Shown here one piece after another: positions 23,211 to 34,030 of a DNA stretch of 64,000 nt (its first letter is position 1; every line of letters starts with the position of its first letter). The position numbers and the translations under genes were made by a program. The notes under the pieces were generated by a model, which searched no databases, had not been told where the DNA came from, and was given only the letters and a program-made list of their open reading frames with translations. The DNA is from Letharia columbiana (Eukaryota > Ascomycota > Lecanoromycetes > Lecanorales > Parmeliaceae), in assembly GCF_014066305.1 (NCBI RefSeq), contig NW_023501090.1:186001-250000 (forward strand), written 5' to 3'.

Positions 23211-25341
23211 TGTTGAGGGACTTGCATTCTAGGTCTTGACTACAGATTCCACATCTTTGAGACGGCGGAACATCGCTTTGGAGGGCACGTTGATCAAGGT
23301 GCTAGTGCTCAGAGGACGTGATGGGTCTTTTTTTTGGGCTTGGAGGAATTGTGGTAGGAGGAGCTTTTTGTCGCAACTCCTCGAGAACCTCTTCCAATGG
23401 AGCAGCGACTTTCTCCTGGACTTCTCTCGTACAGTGTCTTCGATATTCCAGATGGACAAGGCTCTTGTCGGGGAAGCAAGAATATAGAGAATGTCTGGAC
23501 TTCGAGTGAAGGTACGATGTCGGGTTCTGGTGGTTATTGGAATGCCTGGGAACATTCGTTGTAATGATGAAACGCTTATCTTCCATACTTCATCTCATAT
23601 ACGCACCTCGCAAGGAGGCACCGCATTCTCGTCTAGTTGTTTTTTCTCTCGAGAACGACCCAAGACAGCTAAGATTCTCTGCAAGATGTAGCACTGCTAA
23701 GATCGGTGTTGAATATCATTGTATTACCGAGACATCTTCTAGTTACCAAAGTTCGACAGCTTTCCCAGCATCTCATTGGATCGCGATTTCTTGCGGACAG
23801 GTCATGGCACCCTTTCATGGGCCAAATTCCATCAGTACCATGTAACTCCCCATGGATAATCTATGTTGTCCACGGATCCTACTTTGTCGCCTATGGTAGT
23901 CACCTATAAATCCCACACCAATGCGACACTATTTGAAGATACAGCGAGTTCATTTCTTTCGAACTGTATCTTTCACCGAGGTAAGGCCTTCCATTCGAGG
24001 TCTTTTGAATATACAAACCTCGCTATTGCCCTCTTTGTCTGGTCGTCTATACACATCTTCTCTTATACACTCACCTCCTCTGCGCACACATTCTACTTTT
24101 AATTCTCCTTTTATCAAATTATTCATCTCTCGTGCTTAAGCAGCGGTCGAATCAGCCACACGTTATCTCCTCAAGTCGAAGATAAGTCACCACAGTGGGA
24201 CCGGGGGTAGTTGATCACAGGATATGCCCCTGTTTCAGGCCCATGCCATGATCCCTGCAAGGGGTAGGAGACAGGTGTCCAGTACGGACTATATAGCCAC
24301 CTGTTTTGCACCTGTCAATGGCTCTTCATTCCATTTCCTCTCTCTCAGAGCCACTGCATTGTTTTTGTCCCACCCACCCACGCCCCGTATATAGTCATTT
24401 CAATGGCATAGGCATGAGAGTTTTCTTAGGCTGCGGTACGAGAATATGCCTGTTCAGGCCTCCATTTCGGCCTACTCAGGTTTGTTATCCCCGGCGTGAG
24501 ACGGCCCAATCACTTATTTACCTTCTATCTGCGTCCTGTTTGTGCAGGTGATGCGTTTTCTTTCACGATAGATTGAGACAAATAAGCTTACATACCGTCT
24601 TCTCTTACTCAGATTAAGCCATTTGGCACTCAACCACGCTAGAACCTTTATACTGTGCCGGAGGGCAAGGAGTAGTGACTCTTCACCGTTACGCTGCTTC
24701 CGAGAGTACTACGGAGAAGGCCTCTGTCCATTGCAACTGCCGAGACACCAAGACCTGGTGTTTTACACGTCGATGTGCTTGTGGGAAGACAGAGGCTAAG
24801 GGTTCCATGGCTTGCCACGACGGAACGAGTTAGAATAATATGTCTGACTGTCTAAACATTCGTCCACTGCTATGAGGATTTAGCATGGTTATAGAGAACG
24901 TAATTTAGAAGACCGTGAGGGAAAGCGATAGCGATGTAAATTTGCAGGTAGCGAGGGAGGTAGCAAAATTTAGTGGAAATGGGTTGAGAAAGTAAGTAGT
25001 AGTCGTCGTCTTGGTAGTTGACTTCTATATCCCATACGAAGAAGATATATTCTCCATCGGTAATCTAATTTGTCTATGGGAGGGTACATGGTACTGATGG
25101 AAACTTGCCTATGAGATGAATACCATAACACCATGAGTAAGTAAATTCGCCATGGAGAATATTGTCCATGGGTGACAAGTTTTATCCAAGGATGATTATA
25201 GCCTACCAATGACATGCAACATCTACGAGAAGGCCTGTTCGAGGTAAATGATTCTCCGTGTGCTTGTAAGAAGCTAGTAGCTGAGCCATCCTCTGTAAGC
25301 GAACGTGTTTTCGGTTGCACAACCAAGCGCTGAGGTGCCCC
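23211..25341. other. Gene-free stretch of 2.1 kb
   Basis: No gene recognised on either strand. Short frames at 23229-23586 and 24970-25326 lack family features. An 18-base sequence at 23827-23844 recurs inverted at 25085-25102, possibly from an old element. The region includes the promoter of the SnoaL-like gene and the 3' end of the glycosyltransferase gene. Confidence 0.4.
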
Positions 25342-26797
25342 TCAGTACTGTCGCACCTTCGCCGATCGCGCAAAACCGAGTTGTCGCAGTTCCGGCATCT
25401 GATACAGACTCCACTTCCTGTATCTTAAGCCTAGCACTATCACAGCTACAGCCACAATCCCCAGCAACGGCCAAAGCCATGCAGGTGTCTCGTGAAGATT
25501 GCCCTCTTTCTCTGACGTGTCGAAATGCCAAATCACGTAATTTGGGAGACCGTAAACCCCATACCCGGCAATTTTCGCCATTCTTGCAAGTCCTTCGGTT
25601 TCAATCTGGTGGTCTACTGGTTTGATGGGGAAGTCGATGCCTGTTTGATCAGTCACGAAAAAAGTAAAGGGAGGAATGAAGGAGCGGGCGAGGAACTTTG
25701 GAAGGATACCTTTGCGATGAACTTCTGCTCGGATTAGAAGGCTGACTCCCCCAACGCCGTCGAGTGGGATTTCCAGTGCGGCGTTGTTGCGCCAGTCGCC
25801 AAGTTTGGCCAAGTGTCGGCGGCGGGTCTTGAACTGCGAATAGCCTGTTCATTTAGCTGGTGCGTGTCAAAAGGGCGCTATGACGGGTACCTTCGAACAC
25901 TATGACCTCGGTATCTAGACGCTCTTTGAAGGCTTCGCTTTGGGGAGTTTCCTGCCAGGAGTTGTAGTCGTCTGGCAAGCGCGGCCCTTGATCAGTGGAG
26001 TTCGGTCCGAAACCAAGGGAACTCACATCCACCTTCGATTAGACTGCCTTTTTGCTGGCGACGGAACCAGACATCTAATGATTTTCAGCCAACGCGAAGA
26101 CTTATATACCTAGAAGGGTAAACTTACTGGGAACGAGGACATCCTTATCATGAGCTATTAAATCCTCCAACATCCCATCAGGACTCTCAGCAATGTCAAC
26201 ATCCCTCCAATAGACCCAGTCATGCGTTGACTTTAGCGTCTTCTGGAGTAGCGTATTCCGCACAATAGCTATTTTCTTCCGCCTATCCACTTGCGCCGCA
26301 AAGCCATGTCTCGCAGCTACTTCCTGCGAAGCCACATCGCCAAGGTTTTGGAGAACTGTAGTGCAGCTGTTGAAGGCCTTATCTTGCTTACCGCTCTCAA
26401 TCTTGTCGAGTTCAGCATCCAGTACAGCCCGGGTGTCATCGACGGTGTCTCCAATGATGAATCCCAGATCGATGAGGTGGTGAGGGTAGGTGAGATTTGA
26501 GAGAAGGGCGAAGTGATGTGGGAGATGGAATGAGGCATCTTTCAATGGAGTTAGAATTAGGACTCGGTCTCTTTGGGCTCTATTGTCGGAGTTTGGGGCT
26601 GGGGGCGTTGGGCGAAAGCTTCGGTGGATCACTTCGGAAGGGGTGGACAGCCATCGATCTTGCTCGTCCAAAGAGCTAGGCGCGTTGGTGGAAAAAAAAG
26701 GCAAGGCCCAGGCTGCTGTACATTCTGAAAGGAGGAGTAGAAGACACAGCTTTGTGCTGAGATTGCTGGAGGAGTTCTTTCTAAAAAGAGGGAACAT
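25342..26797 (-). CDS. Anp1/Mnn9/Van1-family (GT62) mannosyltransferase
   Basis: Four exons: 26797-26128, 26074-26027, 25986-25891 and 25844-25342, with introns of 53, 40 and 46 bases, give 438 residues. Seen: a hydrophobic N-terminal segment (LCLLLLL, about 17-30); RVLILTPLKDA; IAIVRNTLL; the metal/nucleotide-binding DXD as WVYWRDVDI near residue 200; YNSWQETP; and ETEGLARMAKIAGYGVYGLPNYVIWH. Known: Anp1-family enzymes are Golgi alpha-mannosyltransferases that build N-glycan outer chains in the M-Pol complexes. Unusual: a second clear membrane span near residues 395-417 (LLGIVAVAVIVLGL) follows the catalytic domain, where Mnn9/Anp1/Van1 normally end. Inferred: a divergent member, possibly anchored at the C-terminus. 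Confidence 0.85.
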
Positions 26798-27860
26798 TTT
26801 CCTGGCCGACGACGCCTTTAAAGGAGCGAAGTGAGGAAGGTCGTCTTAACATGGCTCAAGTTCAACATGAGTGGGAGATCCTCTACGAAACAGATTGGTC
26901 GCCTGTGTCAAGACTGTTCTTTAAAGAAGACCAGAATGTTGAAACTTCAAGGTTCAGCAAACGCGAGGGTAACTCTGATTACTCATCACCAAGCTAGCGG
27001 CTTTTGGGAAGGTTCAAGCGAAGCAACAAAGCATTGGCGTATCCCTTTTCACTTGATGATAAGCTTCCACGAGAATAATCCGCCACTATTGTTTTCTTCC
27101 CATGGACCTGAGATCCGCCGACATCGTGCACTGTTACCAGATCTACAGAGCCCATCCGCCCAAGGTGCGAGAGTAAAAAAGGACTCAGTGACTCTTCTTT
27201 AGGGGAATACCTCACCGAATAAGTACTACATCAGGTGTTACTCTCATCCTCTTAATGATGGATGGATGAGCTTTTGTTACATCAAGAGGAGAAGATTCAA
27301 GTTGCTGTCTTGTTCAGTATGTACTCAAGACAGGACAATTAGCTTTCGGTGCCCCTGCCTCTGATGCATTGTAAAAAAGGGCTAAGATCAAATCGTAAAG
27401 ACACGGACTTCAGACCATAATTAGCGAATTGGTATATCAAGACCCGAACAATGCGGGCCAGTCGAATATGCCAGAGAAGCTCATGTTCGTGTTCGTATCT
27501 TATTTCCCGACATGAAAGATAACAGCTGTACAATGGAATTCTAGAGAGTACTTCGGGCAACGGTTTTCCGGTACTCGAGCCCACCGCACAAGTGGATGTC
27601 ATACTAAGGAGTAACGAGGTAGATACGGATGGATAGAGTGCCGGTGTCTCTTATAAACGTATCTTAGAGCTGGCAATAGGGGGCACTGGGTGATCATAAT
27701 AGTATCAGGAGTGGAAAGTGTGATTCTGGACTCGCTGCGTATGAAGAAGACTGCACACAGCGAGATATATGAAAGCATCAGGCCTGATGCGTTATAGGCC
27801 TTGGCGCTACTTACGCCAAGGCGCCGACATCGCATGTTCTACGTCAGGGCCCTTTTTGGG
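26798..27860. other. Gene-free stretch bordering the AT-rich block
   Basis: No gene recognised. Base composition is normal up to about 27840, then drops within a few tens of bases to almost pure A+T. Confidence 0.5.
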
Positions 27861-28009
27861 GTAAATTTTTAATAACGTCCTTTTTTTTTTAAAAGGTTGG
27901 GAGAATATAAATTTATTTTTAATATAAAAAAATTAAAATTTTTTAAAAAAATTTTTATTAATAAAAAAAATATTAAAATAAAAAAAAAAAAAAAAATTTT
28001 TTTATAATA

Positions 28010-28044
<35 letters not shown>

Positions 28045-28107
28045 AAAATTATTTAATTTTTTTATAAAAAAAAAAAAAAAAAAATTTTAATATTAAAAAA
28101 TTTAATT

Positions 28108-28163
<56 letters not shown>

Positions 28164-31100
28164 ATTAATAAAAAATTTAATTTTTAAAAAAAAAAATATT
28201 TTTTTTAAAAAATAACGTCTTATAATTATTAAGATTAAAAATTATTATTTAAAATAAAAATATAAATTAATTATATTAAAGGTTTATAATCGCGAGCTTT
28301 ATAATATTAACTTATTATTTATAACTAGCGAAGACTTATTTATATTAATTATTATTACGCCTCTAGTAAATATATTAATTAAAATAAAAATACTTTATTT
28401 TAAAAGAATATATTTTTATAAGAGTATTAATAAGAAAGAGTATCTACGCTAATTTCGCGAAGTTAAAATTAAATTTCTTATAAATTCTAAATATTTTATT
28501 ATTAACTAATTAAGAATTATTTATTATATATAATTCTTAAAAGGCGACTCTAATACTTAATAATATAAATACTATTAAATTTATAATCTAAAGAATATAA
28601 CTTTTTATTTTTTTAAGTAATTTCTATTTAATTTAATAGCGAATTTAATAAATTATTATCTTCTTATATACGAAAAGTAAGAGAAGATTAAATAACGCTT
28701 TAATTAGAAGATATTTATTTTTAAAATTTATTTAAAGAAGCTAAAGGTCTATATAATTCTATTTTCTAAGAAATATCAAATTAATTTCTTTTTAGCTAAG
28801 CTTAAATTAGAGTTTAAGAATAAGATTCTAAGTATTAATAATATATCGAAATAACGAGAAAAAATTCTTATCTAGACTATTATATAGAAAAAGATTTTAG
28901 AATATATACGCTTTAACGATAGTTTCTATTCGAAATCTTCGAGAAGGTTTATTAAAGATAAGTTCTTAAAGAATTAAATTTTAAAGTCTAAATTAGCTTT
29001 AAACGATAGCGCTTATATAATATATATTTAAGATAATAATATAAAGTATAAAGTTAAATTCTTTAACTCTAATTATAAGAAGAATAGTTATTTCTATTAT
29101 AAAAAATAGAGTTATTAGATATCTAAATATCTAGATCTTAATAAATCGCCTATAATTTATATCGATATAGTATTAATAAAAAAAGATTTAATCTTATAAT
29201 CGCCTTAAAAGCGAGATAAGAATAATAATTAATAGAGATAATTTCTTTTATTTTTATAAAGAGATAAATAAAGCTTTAAAGTAAATAGAGATAACTTATT
29301 ACTCTACTCGATATTAAAGCGTATATTAATTTAATTTTATAAAAATTCGTAATTTAATAGAACTTAAAATCTTATAATATTATTTTATCGTAATTAAAAG
29401 CGCTAAGCGATTAAAGTATATATTACTATAGCGCGTATTAGCTAAATTACTAGTTAATAAATAACTAGAATTAAAATAAAAAATATAGTATACTCTTTTA
29501 TATTATTAACTAAAAAGGCCTTAATATCGTATTAAATATATTTAAATTAAGTTAATTATAAGTATTATTAGATCTAGCGACGAAGTAATAATAATTTAAA
29601 ATTAACGCTAATAAATTATAGATTAAAGAATTAATTAAATTTATTTAAATTATAAATTAAATATATTTATAATCGTATACGCTATAATAATATAAAGCGA
29701 ATTAAAAAATAAGCGTAATTTAAAGCTCTCTTAGAAGTTATTAAAATTTAATAATATTTTTTTTAATAAAAAAATAGAAATCTTATTTACGCTTAAGTAG
29801 AAAAATTATATTATTAAAATTAAAAGCGATAAAAAGCCGCTATATAGTCTCTTATATAATTTATCTTAAATAAAATTAGCGAAGCTATAACGCTATCTAA
29901 AGAATTTTCTTTAGAAAAATTAAATTTATTATTTAACTTTCTTAGTTAAAATATTAATTCTTTTTATTTCTAAAAAGAATAAAGAATTTTATTTTTATAT
30001 TAATTATTAAGATCTAAACGCGATAACTATTAAAAATTAATATTTACTATTTCTAATTATTAAGACTCTAAATCGCTTATATAACGCTAAAGTCTTTATA
30101 AAGCTAAATCTTAAGAATATCTATTATTAAATTTAAATTAAAGAAGATAATAAATGGAAAATAGTATTTCGCAGTCGCTACGACTATTTTAAATATTTAA
30201 TTATATCTTTTAAACTTAATAATATATTAATAACTTTTTAAATATATATTAATAAAGCTTTTATAAGTTTAATAAATATAATATATATAGTATATTTAAA
30301 TAATATTCTAATTTATAATATTAATTTAATAAAGTATTAACGATATATTAAGTAAGTACTTAAGCGTTTATACTAGTTTTAACTATACGCTAATTTAAAA
30401 AAAAATTAATTCTATATTAAGCGAATTAAGTTTTTAAAATTTATTATATTTATCGAAGATATTATAATAAATTAAAAATATATTACTAATTTTAAGAAGT
30501 AGTTAAAATTAAAAAATTATTAAGATATATAAGTCTTTTTAGACTTTATTAATTTCTATTAGCGATTTATTTATAATTATTTTAATATAATAACGCTATT
30601 TACTAACTTACTTAAAGAGAATAAAAATAATAAAAAATCTAGATCGCTAGAGTAAATAAATAGCGCTAAGCTAGCGTTTTAATAACTTCGAAGTACTTTT
30701 ATAATTACGTTATTTCTATATTATTATAATTTAAATTTAAAATTATATCTTAAAATCGACGCTTTTAACTTCGATATAGAAATTATATTTTTATAATTAA
30801 ATAAAAATAGCTATTAGCGATTAGTAATATTCTAATTTAAAAAAATAATTTCTATAAAGTAAAACTATAAGATTTATAATTAAGAGTTATTCGCTATTAT
30901 AGCGTTTATAAAGTAATAATATTACTATCTAAAAGATAATATATTTTATATTAAGATTTTAATAAATTATAATAATCTTAAGAGCTTTATAAAGTAGAAG
31001 AAATTAAACTTTAAATAAATTCGTTAGACACTAAAGTTAGCTATTTATAACTTTAAGATTTTTTATTAAATAGATAAATTAAATTTTATTAATCCGCTAT

Positions 31101-31793
31101 CGCGACGCTCTAATTATAAAAAAATTTCGTTATTAAATATTAAACTTTTATTAATACTATAGAATAAGCTTATACTTTAAATTAATAATAAGTAGTTATA
31201 AAGAAATAAAAAAATTATAATAGCGATAGCGTCTATATTTCGTATTATCGACGTTTAAATAGTTATTTTTAAAAGAAAGTCTAAGATTATATAAGAGATT
31301 ATTTATAACGTATTTTAAAGATTAATAAAAATATTAATTTAAAATTTATAAGCTTATAATAATTAGATAAGCTCTTTTTAAATTAATATTAATAAGTTAA
31401 TAATTAAGCGTCGCGTATATAGCTAAATATAGATTTTAAACTTTAAAAAATTATTAAGATATAATAATCGCCTTTATATTTCTAAAAATAAGATCTTAAA
31501 AAAAGAGCTTATTAGTAAATACTATAATAATTTATTATTAAAATACTTTAACACTATAAAAACGTATAAGTTATTTATTTATAAATATTATTAAAATAAA
31601 AATCTAAAGTAAGTTATCGATTATATTAAGATATATAATATTTATTAGCGAATTAAAGCTTTATAATATCGTTTATATAACGAATTAAGCTCGCTTTCTA
31701 TCGCTATTAAATTATAAAAAAAATTCTATAAACTTTATTATTAACTTATTAGCGAGTAAATATAAGAGTATTATCAGTATATATAATAGAATA
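27861..31793. repeat. AT-rich RIP block 1
   Basis: Nearly all A and T, with remaining C mostly in CpG, CpT or TpC settings. CpA and TpG are almost absent over kilobases, and no frame above 60 residues survives. Positions 27930-28200 are A-rich low complexity. Known: RIP in Pezizomycotina changes CpA to TpA on both strands of duplicated DNA. The block ends abruptly at about 31793. Confidence 0.92.
28950..31793 (+). mobile_element. RIP-mutated Ty3/gypsy retrotransposon remnant
   Basis: Despite RIP, plus-strand translation keeps family order. Near 29078-29140 a CCHC zinc knuckle survives with Cys changed to Tyr. Near 30154-30480 the reverse transcriptase reads FRSRYDYFKYLI, then SFKLNN, YINKAFISL and VYLNNILIY; the catalytic YxDD appears as YLNN, as expected from G-to-A change. 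Near 31500-31780 the integrase zinc-binding region reads ...IKAL, RLYNELSSL, IAIK, KKFYK. The integrase core stops at the block edge, so the 3' third of pol and any 3' LTR are missing from this block. No LTR was identified at the left. The element is dead. Confidence 0.78.
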
Positions 31794-32060
31794 AGGTAGG
31801 GCTGAGCTTGAAAACCTTGAATTTGTATGTGCAGCCAATCATAAATTCGGGTCCTGTACGCTTTTTGGTTAGACCGGCTGAGTCAGCCCGGTAGCCCTCC
31901 CGCGCCTCCCTCATCAAAAATTTGTGTGTAGAAGTTTTACACTCTGAAATAACCAGCTCCCTACGGATGCTATTTCTTCATAATTTCGTAAATTATAGAG
32001 CTCAGTTTGCGCTTTCTAACGCTGTAAAAATAATGAAGTTTGGCCTACTATTGGTGGATG
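31794..32060. other. Start of the normal-composition island, no gene
   Basis: Base composition returns to normal in one step. The sequence has no recognised coding content and may belong to an inserted element. Confidence 0.45.
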
Positions 32061-32065
32061 AAATA

Positions 32066-32600
32066 GATATTCAAATATGGTAGTCATGGTAGTCACACCA
32101 GACGCGTCCGGGATCGGATAATAATAATCCTTCCACCCTGTTTGTTATTCTTCCACCATTCTACCAATTCTACCAATTCTACCAATTCTACCAATTCCAC
32201 CAATATGAACACAATCGTCTTCGGTACCCCTCGCCCAATTAGAGCCCCTTACTGACGCCCCCAGGCCACCCCTCGGCGAATCCGCTACTGCTGGCAATCG
32301 AGGCCGCAAGCGAGCCCAACAGCTACCTACTACTGCTCATAAACGCGTTGGAAGGCCCTCAAAAAGAGCCCGAACGGATACGTCCTCCTCTATATACTCC
32401 TCCCAAGCCAGCGGTAGGTGGGTTAAACTAATATTCAAATATTGTAGTCACACCAAACGCGTCCGGGATCGGATAATAATCCTTCCACCTATTTGTGTAA
32501 CCATTCTTCTTCCACCATTCTACCAATTCTACCAATTCTATTAATTCTACCAATTCCACCAATATGAACACATTTACCCTCGGTACCCTCGCACTCAGTT
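32066..32600 (+). repeat. Duplicated ~170 bp segment with 9-bp minisatellites
   Basis: Two copies, about 32066-32235 and 32430-32600, share TATTCAAATA, GTAGTCACACCA, ACGCGTCCGGGATCGGATAA, then runs of a 9-base unit TTCTACCAA (about 32155-32200 and 32515-32560), then an ATG-containing CCAATATGAACACA. Between them 32240-32420 can be read as a basic, AT-hook-like peptide (GRKRAQQL, VGRPSKRARTD). The function is unknown; a fragment of a transposase-type gene is possible. Confidence 0.7.
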
Positions 32601-32604
32601 GAAT

Positions 32605-33584
32605 AAGAGGAGGAACTATAATAGGCAAATGCGGAGAATACTGCGGAGAAACCAAGCGGCAACAAGGCCACCATCGTCAAGAACACGGCTCAGCTCTCCA
32701 AGATCCCACGTCATATGCTCTCCACGGTTCCACATCAAATCATCACTCAGCAAGCGGAGAACACCACTGCAACTTAGCCTATCATCCCCACTGCATTAAG
32801 GAGTAAGAGGAGGAACTACAACAGGCAAATGCGGAGAACACTGCGGAGAAACCAAGCGGCAACAAGGCCACCATCGTCAAGAACACGGCTCAGCTCTCCA
32901 AGATCCCACGTCATATCAGTCATCCACTCAGTCAGCCACTCAGCTAGCCACTCAGTCTGATACTCTCCCTACAAGAGGAGGAGCAAGAGGAGGAACTACA
33001 ACAGGCAAATGCGGAGAACACTGCGGAGAAACCAAGCGGCAACAAGGCCACCATTGTCAAAAACACGGCTCAGCTCTCCAAGATCCCACGTCATATCAGT
33101 CATCCACTCAGTCAGCCACTCAGCTAGCCACTCAGTCTGATACTCTCCCTACAAGAGGAGGAGCAAGAGGAGGAACTACAACAGGCAAATGCGGAGAACA
33201 CTGCGGAGAACACTGCGGAGAACACTACGGACAAACCAAGCGGCAACAAGGCCACCATCCTCAAGAACACGGCTCAGCTCTCCAAGATCCCACGTCACAT
33301 GCTCTCCACGGTTCCACATCAAATCATCACTCAGCAAGCGGAGAACACCACTGCAACTTGGCCTGTCATCCCCACTACATTGAGGAGCAAGAGGAGGAAC
33401 TATAACAGGCAAATGCGGAGAACACTGCGGAGAAACCAAGCGGCAACAAGGCCACCATCGTCAAGAACACGGCTCAGCTCTCCAAGATCCCACGTCACAT
33501 GCTCTCCACGGTTCCACATCAAATCATCACTCAGCAAGCGGAGAACACCACTGCAACTTGGCCTGTCATCCCCACTACATTAAT
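32605..33584 (+). repeat. Five-unit tandem array, units 180-224 bp
   Basis: Units begin with AAGAGGAGGAACTA at 32605, 32805, 32985, 33165 and 33389. The first about 100 bases are nearly identical in all units. Two kinds of tail alternate: type A (units 1, 4, 5) with GGTTCCACATCAAATCATCA, and type B (units 2, 3) with CAGTCATCCACTCAGTCAGC. Unit 4 carries extra 12-base expansions of ACTGCGGAGAAC. Unit lengths are not all multiples of three, so no single frame crosses the array; it is probably not one coding repeat. Confidence 0.88.
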
Positions 33585-33912
33585 ATGGTATATCACTACA
33601 ATAACGTCACAAGAGGAGGATCTACTGCGACGATCACAGCCAATTGGGCCTCTGCAGGAGGAACATCGGACGATACATATTTGGACGAATTGAAACCGTC
33701 CGATATCTTGCTCTGACAGCTATTTCATTATTCGAAAGATTTCACTGCGGCAGGAGATATAATGGGATTCACACCACTGATTGGCATGTTGTCTCCATTT
33801 CTTTCCGATATTTCGATACTTCTTGCCATAAGGACAATCAATTCTCTACACTCGATACACCTTCCTAATTAGGCCTTAGCGCGCCTCTCTCCGTACATAT
33901 GTGCCTGTTATA
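33585..33912. other. Island sequence, no gene seen
   Basis: Normal-composition spacer between the tandem array and the inverted repeat. Short frames only. Confidence 0.45.
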
Positions 33913-34030
33913 TAGGTCAAAAACGCACAGCAAGCGATTAGAGTTCGATTTGACTTAGGGCTAGGGCTAAAATTCGATTCAACTTAGAAAAATCCAACTC
34001 CATGAATTTAATTCATGGGCCTTTACTTGT
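33913..34030 (+). repeat. Left terminal inverted repeat
   Basis: Begins TAGGTCAAAAACGCACAGCA and runs to about CTTTACTTG. It keeps normal composition and matches the reverse complement of 36681-36843, with the differences largely C/T or G/A. Confidence 0.75.

Noticed and set aside
32605..33584. Tandem array as a protein-repeat gene or CRISPR
   Set aside because: Unit lengths 200, 180, 180 and 224 break the frame. Units are far longer than CRISPR repeats, lack spacers, and the organism is a fungus.
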